In this document: positions 1 through 6,763 of the stretch, one piece after another
Layout of the letters: each line of letters opens with the position of its first letter
Numbering within the stretch: the first letter of the stretch is position 1
From: Marinoscillum pacificum
GTDB taxonomy: Bacteria > Bacteroidota > Bacteroidia > Cytophagales > Cyclobacteriaceae
Assembly (NCBI RefSeq): GCF_024714495.1
Contig: NZ_JAMZMJ010000002.1
Location: 372,001-436,000, forward strand
Reading direction: 5' to 3'
DNA: 64,000 nt
Program-made: the position numbers and the translations under genes
The notes under the pieces: model-generated
Told to the model about the DNA's origin: nothing
Databases searched by the model: none
The model's input: only the letters and a program-made list of their open reading frames with translations

Positions 1-1426
1 CACAAACGCCAGATTGATTATCACCCCAGGTCCAAACATCTCCAAAAACATCCAAAGCAAAGACTGTTGTATTAGCGGAGCCAATAGCAATAATATCAGT
101 TAAACTTCCAATCTGAGTAGGAGTGGCCACATCAGAAGTAGTCGTAAATCCGATATAATCTTTATCTCCAGTAGCCCATACGGTGCCATCCGATTTTAAA
201 ACGAACGAATTCAATTGATTAGCAACCTGTGCTATCTTGTCTTGTTTCGCAAAGAATGGAGCAAAAAATGATCTACCCATTCCTGAAGCATCAATTTGAT
301 TAAAGATATTACTTCCTGCTCCATTGACTAACCCATTGGACTCTAGCAACAGCGAAAAATCACTACCCGCAGCAAGAGCTACACTTGTATGCATACTACT
401 TGCAGCTGGAATATCAACCTGTGGAGGACCAGCTATCCCAAGCTGGCCCATGGCATTAGAACCAAAGAAATGAAGTGTACCCTTTCCATCCACAAACAGA
501 CTATGGGTTACTCCTGCAGCCATAGTTCTAACTCCTGATACTACCGTATCAGCGTTGACACGTGTAAAAGTCATGGGATCTGCAGGATTTACTGGCCCCA
601 TTCCTAACTGACCATTAAGTCCTTCACCCCATGTCCAAAGCATTCCAGACTCATCTATTGCCATAGAATGAGTATCTCCACCAGACAAAGAAATCACTCC
701 TAATAAATCGGTGAATGAACCTGCTACAGTCACATTTACTGGCAGTGTACTCAGTCCGCCTACCGGATTTCCCAATTGTGAATTGGCATTATCTCCCCAG
801 GCAAGCACATGTCCATCCTGAATAGCCATACTGTGTCGCAAACCACCAGAAATCAAGGTTATTCCTGTAAGAGGACTCATAGTAGTAGCCTCCAATACAG
901 GACCTGGAGGCTCAGAAGCTGAAACGAATCCCTTACCTAACTGCCCTTCCCAGTTTCTACCCCAACCTATAACTGTTCCATCACTTTTGAGCGCCAAGCA
1001 GAAAAACTCACCCGCATAGATATCAATAACATCAGCCAGCCCGGGAACAGGAATCGGCAAATTCGTTCGAGGCGACGGCTGACCAAGCTGTGTCTGAGCA
1101 TTATCCCCCCAAACAAAGACAGTACCATCGGCACGTAAAGCCATGCTATGATGCCTTCCTGCCGCAACCGCAATGACATGATCCAGATTTAAAACCATGG
1201 TATTGAATGCTGATGGTCTCGTAGTTCCATCACCCAATTGACCCATATTGTTATCACCAGAAGCATAAACAAAACCCTCCTGGATAATCAAAGTGTGATT
1301 GATTCCCGCAGCAATAGCTCTTTCAGTCATTGCCGGTGTTGTGCTCTCATTTCTGGAGCGGTCTTTAGCAACCCCAACTAAATGGGCAACTAAAACAATA
1401 AATAGTGTGTAAAAAAGTTTTTTCAT
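1..1426 (-). CDS. secreted RCC1-repeat protein (3' end outside window)
   Basis: An open frame runs from an ATG at 1424-1426 to the window edge without a stop, about 475 codons. Residues 1-20 form a signal peptide (MKK followed by a hydrophobic run). The rest is a chain of about nine modules of roughly 50 residues, each with the RCC1 signature, for example GDNNMGQLGDG, GRNWEGQLGKG and GSNAMGQLGIA, preceded by H-S-M-A-L/I. RCC1 modules fold as blades of a beta-propeller. In Bacteroidota such proteins are usually exported and often end in a type IX sorting domain, which here would lie outside the window. An in-frame ATG six codons upstream is an alternative start. Substrate or partner is unknown; the last visible blades are degenerate (NIFNQID, GDKDYIG). 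Confidence 0.85.
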   Translation of the reverse strand, partial: MKKLFYTLFIVLVAHLVGVAKDRSRNESTTPAMTERAIAAGINHTLIIQEGFVYASGDNNMGQLGDGTTRPSAFNTMVLNLDHVIAVAAGRHHSMALRADGTVFVWGDNAQTQLGQPSPRTNLPIPVPGLADVIDIYAGEFFCLALKSDGTVIGWGRNWEGQLGKGFVSASEPPGPVLEATTMSPLTGITLISGGLRHSMAIQDGHVLAWGDNANSQLGNPVGGLSTLPVNVTVAGSFTDLLGVISLSGGDTHSMAIDESGMLWTWGEGLNGQLGMGPVNPADPMTFTRVNADTVVSGVRTMAAGVTHSLFVDGKGTLHFFGSNAMGQLGIAGPPQVDIPAASSMHTSVALAAGSDFSLLLESNGLVNGAGSNIFNQIDASGMGRSFFAPFFAKQDKIAQVANQLNSFVLKSDGTVWATGDKDYIGFTTTSDVATPTQIGSLTDIIAIGSANTTVFALDVFGDVWTWGDNQSGVC

Positions 1427-1465
1427 AGCAGTAATATTTAGCATGAAAGTCCTGAATACGTTACA

Positions 1466-1494
1466 CACAAAAAAGCACCTTTTAGTAAGGCGCT
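1466..1494 (-). terminator. intrinsic terminator of the aldo/keto reductase gene
   Basis: Read on the minus strand, AGCGCC and GGTGCT pair (one G-U) around a nine-base loop and are followed by six T. It lies 45 bases past the stop of the aldo/keto reductase gene and before the start of the RCC1 gene, so it separates the two units. Confidence 0.6.
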
Positions 1495-1538
1495 AATAAT
1501 CTTTAGTAAACCCTCAAATCAGTTAAGGAAATAATCCA

Positions 1539-2522
1539 TCACCACAAGTGATGCACTTCCGCCTTGATGTATTCATCATATATCTTTTTCACAGACTTCA
1601 TCTGATCTTCATTGAAACCTGGAAGACTTGCTGATTTGATATTGGAAATCACCTGTTCAGGTCGACTGGCACCTGGGATTACGGTACTCACTGCTTCAAA
1701 AGATAAGATCCACTTCAAGGCATATTTGTACAATTCCTCATCTCCAAATAAGGTCTTCAACTCATTGACAGCTTTCAAACCTAAATCCAACGGCACACCT
1801 GAGAAGGTCTCCCCTTTATCAAAAAGTTCTCCATTTCTATTGAAATGACGATGATCATTCTTATCAAATTCTCTATCGGCTGTCATCTTACCTGACAACA
1901 ATCCACTTGCTAATGGCACACGAGCAATCACTCCAATACCTCTCGAATGCAACATCTTCAACAAACTATCAGCTGATTTCTGACGGAACATGTTAAAAAT
2001 AATCTGCACAGACTCCACCACTTCATAAGTAGCAGCCATCTCAGCCTCCTCTACTTTTTCCACGCTTACACCAAAGTGACGGACTTTACCTGATTGCTTA
2101 ATCTCTTCCAGCTTTTGGAAGACTTCCTGAAAGTCATAAACTGGGGTTGGTGGACAATGTAACTGCACCAAATCCAAATAATCCAATCCTGTATTTTTCA
2201 ATGCATCGTTCACAAACTCCTCCAAAGCCTCCGGAGTGTAGGCATCGGCAGTATGGGGATTGAGTCTTCTACCGATCTTGGTAGCTATGTATACTTTATC
2301 GCGATCTTTTCTTACAAAATCAGCTACTGCTCCTTCACTTTGCTGATCGTCATACACGTCAGCCGTATCCAGGAAATTCACCCCATGCTCCAGAGCTGTC
2401 TGAATAATTTCATCCGCCACTTTACGATCAAAAGAGCCACCCCAGCCTCCACCTACCTGCCAGGTACCAAGTGAGATTTCTGAAATTTCTAAACCTGTTC
2501 GTCCGAGTCTTCTATATTTCAT
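1539..2522 (-). CDS. aldo/keto reductase
   Basis: A 327-residue cytosolic NADPH-dependent oxidoreductase of the aldo/keto reductase superfamily (TIM barrel), of normal length for the family. The catalytic tetrad is visible: Asp52 and Tyr57 in FLDTADVYDD, Lys82 in YIATKIGRR, and His122 in LVQLHCPP. The C-terminal part contains the cofactor-binding PGASRPEQV segment near residue 290. Substrate cannot be told from sequence; close relatives reduce various aldehydes and ketones. It is a single-gene unit with its own terminator downstream, divergent from the LOG-family gene with about 205 bases between them. Confidence 0.93.
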   Translation of the reverse strand: MKYRRLGRTGLEISEISLGTWQVGGGWGGSFDRKVADEIIQTALEHGVNFLDTADVYDDQQSEGAVADFVRKDRDKVYIATKIGRRLNPHTADAYTPEALEEFVNDALKNTGLDYLDLVQLHCPPTPVYDFQEVFQKLEEIKQSGKVRHFGVSVEKVEEAEMAATYEVVESVQIIFNMFRQKSADSLLKMLHSRGIGVIARVPLASGLLSGKMTADREFDKNDHRHFNRNGELFDKGETFSGVPLDLGLKAVNELKTLFGDEELYKYALKWILSFEAVSTVIPGASRPEQVISNIKSASLPGFNEDQMKSVKKIYDEYIKAEVHHLW

Positions 2523-2727
2523 TTTGCCTATGATTCTATTAATAGTAATACAATGTTAGTAAGTCCATAATTGTTTCCTTGCGATTGGAATCAAACAATT
2601 ACCTAGTTTTGAACAATCAAGTAAGTTGGGTATGCTAAGGAGCCACATAATAGGAACCTTAATATCAAGCGTCTCTTGACAAATTCAAATAACTTCATAA
2701 ATACCTTCAGGTACATAAGACAACAGG

Positions 2728-3264
2728 ATGATCCAAAGACTAGCAATATTTTGTGGTTCTAGCGCCGGAAACAACCCCATTTACAAAGAAGAAGCCTACC
2801 AGGTCGGCAAATTAATGGCAAAAAAAGGCATTGAAGTGATCTACGGAGGTGGCAAAGTTGGGCTGATGGGAGTAGTGGCTGATGCTGCTCTGGAACATGG
2901 CGGCAAAGTCATTGGGGTGATTCCAGAAAAACTGATGGAATGGGAAGTAGGTCATGATGGTCTAACAGAACTTCACATTGTAAAAACCATGCATGAGCGC
3001 AAAGCGATGATGGCCGACCTATCCGATGGGTTTGTCGCTCTACCTGGTGGCATTGGCACGATGGAAGAAATCATCGAAGTATTTACCTGGCACCAGATTG
3101 GCTATCACAACAAGCCTTGCGCTTTCCTCAATACATCTGGCTATTACAACAAGTTTTTCTCATTTATCGAGCACAGTGTATCTGAAGGCTTCCTGTCTCA
3201 GCAGCAATGTGATGAACTGATCATCGAAGAGACGTTTGAGAAGTTGTTGGTAAGAATGGGGTGA
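2728..3264 (+). CDS. LOG family (TIGR00730) nucleotide phosphoribohydrolase
   Basis: A 178-residue Rossmann-fold protein. Two family signatures are present: GGGKVGLMGVVADAA (about 41-54) and PGGIGTMEEIIE (106-117), the phosphate-binding and catalytic motif of LOG enzymes. LOG proteins release the free base from N6-modified AMP (cytokinin riboside monophosphate) and, in bacteria, from related nucleoside monophosphates; the physiological substrate here is unknown. Length fits the short type I LOG group. No operon partner: the downstream gene is convergent. Confidence 0.92.
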   Translation: MIQRLAIFCGSSAGNNPIYKEEAYQVGKLMAKKGIEVIYGGGKVGLMGVVADAALEHGGKVIGVIPEKLMEWEVGHDGLTELHIVKTMHERKAMMADLSDGFVALPGGIGTMEEIIEVFTWHQIGYHNKPCAFLNTSGYYNKFFSFIEHSVSEGFLSQQQCDELIIEETFEKLLVRMG

Positions 3265-3323
3265 AAACTAGTTTAAAAGTAAAAAGTGATTAGTGGGAGA
3301 ATAGTTCACTATGCAAACACAAA

Positions 3324-3764
3324 TCACTTCTTTTCATGAAACTTTTTAAACTCATGAAAAGCTTCTATCCATCCGTTTCTAATACTGTTTGTTGTATCTA
3401 CTTCATCAAGCATCACTTTATTCTTAAAGTAAAGGTCTACCACCTTTTTCCAATTGGGTTTCTCTGACTTCCAATACGCAACATCGCTTTTAAGTACATT
3501 CACCAGCAAGTCACCTTCATACATATCTCCTTCTGCCAGCAAATCAATAGCCAATTGTTCGATAGCCAAAGGAATAAGAAATGGCAACCCAATATTTTGA
3601 CCAATCATGATTCTTAAATCTTCAATGGTAAACTCACTCAGTTGCTTCTTGTATAGCTCATGAACAGTTGTTGCCAGATAGCTCCCATAACTTGGAGTTG
3701 GTCCTAAATTTTTCTTTTCTAGAGATGCAAGATTCTTATATCGCCAGTTGTTTTCTAGTTTCAT
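3324..3764 (-). CDS. CdiI_2-like contact-dependent inhibition immunity protein (orphan)
   Basis: A 146-residue soluble protein. The pattern matches what I know of the CdiI_2 family (immunity proteins of contact-dependent growth inhibition): an N-terminal LASLEKKNLGPTPSYGSYLA, then ...LSEFTIEDLRIMIGQNIG followed by LPFLIPLAIEQLA, then an acidic GDMYEGDLLVNVL. Family members bind and block a cognate toxin in the cytosol. No CdiA/CdiB, polymorphic toxin or secretion gene is next to it; its neighbours are a REP palindrome and a REP-associated transposase. It may be an orphan immunity gene kept against toxins of neighbours, or a relative with another job. Identification rests on motif memory, not on a search. 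Confidence 0.65.
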   Translation of the reverse strand: MKLENNWRYKNLASLEKKNLGPTPSYGSYLATTVHELYKKQLSEFTIEDLRIMIGQNIGLPFLIPLAIEQLAIDLLAEGDMYEGDLLVNVLKSDVAYWKSEKPNWKKVVDLYFKNKVMLDEVDTTNSIRNGWIEAFHEFKKFHEKK

Positions 3765-3787
3765 TATGGAGTTTTTTAAATCATAGG

Positions 3788-3820
3788 ACTAACCAGGTTA
3801 CTTCGAGTAACCTGGTTAGT
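3788..3820. repeat. REP-type palindrome, single hairpin
   Basis: Perfect 15-base inverted arms (ACTAACCAGGTTACT and its complement) around a TCG loop, just past the 3' end of the transposase gene. A variant with ACTAGG in place of ACCAGG lies on the other side of that gene. There is no T run, so a terminator is less likely than a REP element recognised by the transposase. Confidence 0.75.
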
Positions 3821-3836
3821 CTTAGTCTTTGTTTGA

Positions 3837-4448
3837 CTAATCTTCTAACATAAGATCCAGTTCAAAATTACTCAAATCAGTTTTATGAAATTTACGGTAG
3901 GATTGATCACCTCCAAACCAATCTAAAACATAATCCCGCTCCAATATTGATTTTTTAGATGTGAAGAGATGAGACCAATAGGATGAATACGGGTTATCTT
4001 TAAAATCCTCAACAATTCCATGCTTTTGAGGATTTTGATGAATGTATGAGACTAGTCTCGAAAAATATGATTCATCGGTAACTGTTATTCTTTTGAAAGG
4101 TGACTCAAACAAAGAACCTGAACGGCCATATACTTTGTTCATCGCTCGAGTATAGCTCTGCAAAAAGCTAGAAAACGCATTGCTGACATGCCATGAGCAA
4201 CTCTTATCAGAGTTTTCAGAAATACTCAATTCATGTTCTTCCCTTACCTGAATAAGAAAGTGATAATGATTTCCTAGCAAGCAATAAGCATATGTTTTCA
4301 CCCACGGATAAACATACCCCGCATACTTTTCTAGAAAAAAATGATAGTTCTTATCTTCAAAAAACACCTGTGACTTATTAATTCCACGATTGTAGATGTG
4401 ATAAAACTTCCCTGGCTCAAGCGGTATTTTTCTGATTTCCATTAGCAT
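3837..4448 (-). CDS. REP-associated tyrosine transposase (RAYT, Y1/HUH family)
   Basis: A 203-residue single-strand-specific transposase of the IS200/IS605-related Y1 family. The HUH motif is His61-Tyr62-His63 in LLGNHYHFLIQ and the catalytic tyrosine is probably Tyr135 in SYIHQNPQKHG; SLFESPFKRI is a conserved block of RAYTs. Such proteins nick and rejoin REP hairpins and usually stay as single domesticated copies. Hairpins of one sequence family lie 16 bases beyond its stop and about 20 bases upstream of its start, the expected REPtron layout. An ATG two codons inside (4442) is an equally good start. No target-site duplication was seen. Confidence 0.88.
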   Translation of the reverse strand: MLMEIRKIPLEPGKFYHIYNRGINKSQVFFEDKNYHFFLEKYAGYVYPWVKTYAYCLLGNHYHFLIQVREEHELSISENSDKSCSWHVSNAFSSFLQSYTRAMNKVYGRSGSLFESPFKRITVTDESYFSRLVSYIHQNPQKHGIVEDFKDNPYSSYWSHLFTSKKSILERDYVLDWFGGDQSYRKFHKTDLSNFELDLMLED

Positions 4449-4470
4449 TATGGTTCAACTACTTATTCTA

Positions 4471-4518
4471 TTAACTAGGTTACTTCAAGTAACCTAGTTA
4501 TTCGAGTAACCTAGTTAA
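4471..4518. repeat. REP-type palindrome with a duplicated right arm
   Basis: A left arm TTAACTAGGTTACT (4471-4484) can pair either with the adjacent right arm 4488-4500 or with a second copy of that arm at 4505-4518. The two right arms are separated by TTCG, so two mutually exclusive hairpins are possible. The core is the same as the hairpin at 3788-3820 except for one base in the arm. Confidence 0.75.
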
Positions 4519-4583
4519 TAGTTAGTTAGTATCACTCCAAAATAACGGAATTTCACCTCCGCAGCAAGCAAAACATCTCTCTA

Positions 4584-5384
4584 TTACATCTTCCTCAAAC
4601 ACTCCCAATCCTCTTCAAAGAAGGCCCTTACTTTCTCCAATTCATCGGATGCAATCAACTCCTTTCGGGATATCAGACTCCAGGGAATAAGGTTAGCAGC
4701 GTACAAGACTATGTGATAAAACGCCCAAACAGGTCGGTAAAGCAACCAGTGCATTAGCTTATTGGATCGGCCTTTGGGCACGGACTTCACATACTTCCGA
4801 CAAAAGGACTGAAGCACAATCAGCTGCTTATCACTAAACGATCGGTGACGAGGTTTGAATGATAGGTTTTGAGGTAGCTCAATACCTATAAAATCAGTAA
4901 TGCGTTGAAGGTAGACCTTAGGATCATCACGCAGTTCATTATACAGCAAAATCAGTGGCTCATTTCCTGTAATGGATCGGATTAGCTCCACCTTAGATTG
5001 ATAGTATAGCTCCTCTACTTTCCAATAACCGGTATTCTCCTCCACATCTATAAAATCATGAAACGGCATCAGCCAGCCATTTTTCACACGCCTACGATAC
5101 TGTGATGCCATCCACTCATCTTGTCTGCGAAAGCAAACAATCACCCGCACATTCGCAACCTGATCGCAAAAAGAACGGAGTTCCGTCTCCAGCTGTTTAT
5201 CAAACTCTCTGGAAACCAAAATCTTTGACTCACCATACTGCTTAATAATTGCCTTAGCTTTTTTATACTGCTGAGGACCAACATACTGTATTCTATCAAG
5301 CTTTGGAAAAACCTCCTTTTGTAAAAAAGTAGATCCGGTTTTCCCCAACCCCACATGAAAATACACCGTGTGTTCAGTTCTCAT
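4584..5384 (-). CDS. sulfotransferase-like P-loop protein
   Basis: A 266-residue protein with an N-terminal PAPS-binding-type loop, FHVGLGKTGSTFLQKE at residues 9-24, the hallmark of sulfotransferases. VRVIVCFRRQDEWMASQYRR in the middle fits the second PAPS-contacting segment, where an Arg and a Ser bind the 3'-phosphate. The expected role is transfer of sulfate from PAPS to a carbohydrate or other acceptor. The C-terminal third has an aromatic, moderately hydrophobic segment (about residues 215-240) that might associate with the membrane. It stands alone, not in a sulfation operon. Overall similarity to well-known sulfotransferases is low, so the acceptor is unknown. Confidence 0.65.
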   Translation of the reverse strand: MRTEHTVYFHVGLGKTGSTFLQKEVFPKLDRIQYVGPQQYKKAKAIIKQYGESKILVSREFDKQLETELRSFCDQVANVRVIVCFRRQDEWMASQYRRRVKNGWLMPFHDFIDVEENTGYWKVEELYYQSKVELIRSITGNEPLILLYNELRDDPKVYLQRITDFIGIELPQNLSFKPRHRSFSDKQLIVLQSFCRKYVKSVPKGRSNKLMHWLLYRPVWAFYHIVLYAANLIPWSLISRKELIASDELEKVRAFFEEDWECLRKM

Positions 5385-5642
5385 AAAGCGAAACTACCCT
5401 GAATTCTTCAGGTTTTATAGTTGTCATGAAACCGATTCTTCAAAGTCCAAACCAAAGGAGTATGCAGTTTATTTTCATATTAACTTAATGCTTCCTTTAT
5501 TTGCCCGCCGAAAAACAGCAAGGGGTAAAATTCATTTTTACACGTAAAGTCTGGTTAATAATTCGGTAATATTTTTTTAATTTGTTACCTCTTTAAGAGA
5601 AACCATAGACATCAACCATTGTACAGCGCTATCGAGAATCTT

Positions 5643-5756
5643 GTGAAAAAGGATAAGCCAAACTGGAAAAACATCCTTCTGATAATGGAAATCGGGGTTT
5701 TACTCGGATTTTTATTAATGGTTGTTCTCAACCATTTCTATCGCTTCCTACTGTAA
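5643..5756 (+). CDS. possible 37-residue single-pass membrane peptide
   Basis: A GTG-started frame of 37 codons encodes a lysine-rich N-terminus (KKDKPNWKN) followed by one hydrophobic helix (ILLIMEIGVLLGFLLMVVLN) and an aromatic/basic end. This is the layout of a small inner-membrane protein with the N-terminus in the cytosol. It sits in an otherwise empty 343-base gap and overlaps the end of the convergent lectin gene by 29 bases. The frame stays open upstream, without an ATG. No family is recognised, and a chance frame is possible. The rest of the gap, 5385-5642, is AT-rich and shows no clear feature beyond a T run near 5570. Confidence 0.35.
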   Translation: MKKDKPNWKNILLIMEIGVLLGFLLMVVLNHFYRFLL

Positions 5757-6483
5757 GCTCATTATAAACCATTCTACGCAAACAGAAATACTGCAGATTG
5801 TGCGCTCTGCCAGTACTTGCAGTAAACCCCCAAATTGCCTGAGTTTCCCCTTCAAATATATCGTTGATTAAATCTCGCTTTAGGTTCACAACGCGTACAC
5901 CATCCCAAAACACTTCTAGCAACTTCGTTTCTGGGTTCCACCGAAAGCGAAAATCGTGTAACCGGTCGTCTTCCATATTGTAGTTGGAGTTATCATTGTT
6001 CCAATACGTCTCATGCCTGCTAACTCCATTTTCCAGGTAAGCCACATGATCACATAGTGGGTCATTCTGATAGCGATTGGGGTAGGTATCAAACTCTACT
6101 GCAACTGATGGATCAATGGAATTTCCAGGTGCATAGGGATTGAATCGACCATACCCCATGCATTCACCCCATTGGCCAAAAGCCTCATAGCCACGCACAT
6201 CATTGTGCACTACAAAAGTTACCCCATCTGCTCCTACATCTTTATCACCTAGATACAAGTCAAACTGTATTTCAAAATATCGCGTGAGATCGAGTTTTTG
6301 ATAGTTGTAAGCAAGTCCTTCAGAGTAGGGTTCATCTGGAGTTAACTGAATACAACCATTGGCCATATTACCGGCCGTACCGAGAAAATAATATTGAGCG
6401 GATGCACTGATGGTCAGTAGCATACTAAATAGAAGCACGAGAATTTTGGTTGGCGAGATCATAAGGTTATAACGATTGAGCAA
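5728..6483 (-). CDS. secreted L-type (legume-like) lectin domain protein
   Basis: A 251-residue protein with a signal peptide (hydrophobic segment ending ISASAQ at about residue 30; an internal ATG at codon 8 may be the true start). The mature part is one L-type lectin fold: GADGVTFVVHND (about 82-93) is the strand with the metal and sugar-binding Asp, SIDPSVAVEFDTYPN the metal-binding strand with Glu and Asp, followed by DHVAYL, FRFRWNPETKLLEVFWDG and WGFTASTG. This matches bacterial lectins of the concanavalin A-like superfamily. Expected role: carbohydrate binding at the cell surface or outside. There is no C-terminal sorting domain, which is unusual for large Bacteroidota adhesins with this fold. 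Confidence 0.8.
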   Translation of the reverse strand: MLNRYNLMISPTKILVLLFSMLLTISASAQYYFLGTAGNMANGCIQLTPDEPYSEGLAYNYQKLDLTRYFEIQFDLYLGDKDVGADGVTFVVHNDVRGYEAFGQWGECMGYGRFNPYAPGNSIDPSVAVEFDTYPNRYQNDPLCDHVAYLENGVSRHETYWNNDNSNYNMEDDRLHDFRFRWNPETKLLEVFWDGVRVVNLKRDLINDIFEGETQAIWGFTASTGRAHNLQYFCLRRMVYNELTVGSDRNG

Positions 6484-6675
6484 TCAAAATGATTTCGAAT
6501 GGAATTTTGAGACACATTTCTCATTCTCCTCAGGAAAAAAGAAGTTGACTAAAGCTATTACCATTGTAAACCCAACAAACAAATTGTCTTATCGCAATGA
6601 AATGGAGATAACTATCTCTTTTATAGTTCTAGACAATAAATTTTAATCAGATGTACTAATAAGGAAGATTTCTCT

Positions 6676-6693
6676 TCTCGATAGCTATCGAGA
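6676..6693. repeat. 18-base perfect palindrome
   Basis: TCTCGATAGCTATCGAGA is self-complementary over all 18 bases and lies about 70 bases upstream of the helicase start. A ten-base half (GCTATCGAGA) recurs at 5628-5637. It could be a regulator site or a dispersed genomic palindrome; it lacks a T run. Confidence 0.5.
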
Positions 6694-6751
6694 TCGAAAG
6701 GACAGTTTATTGGGTTTTTGACTTTTTATTAAGATATAGCCATCGGATTAT

Positions 6752-6759
6752 TAGATTTG
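6752..6759 (+). promoter_or_regulatory. TAnnTTTG box close to the helicase start
   Basis: TAGATTTG fits the Bacteroidota -7 consensus and lies only four bases before the ATG at 6764. No TTG is found at the usual 19-21 base spacing. If real, the transcript would start at or just inside the start codon. Confidence 0.3.
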
Positions 6760-6763
6760 CAAA

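Noticed and set aside
3282-3335. hairpin AAGTGATT...AATCACTT as a terminator of the LOG gene
   Set aside because: The loop is over 30 bases and the second arm lies at the 3' end of the convergent gene; too weak to call.
4471-4518. possible CRISPR-like repeat
   Set aside because: Only arms of one palindrome repeated with a four-base spacer; no spacer-repeat series and no cas gene.
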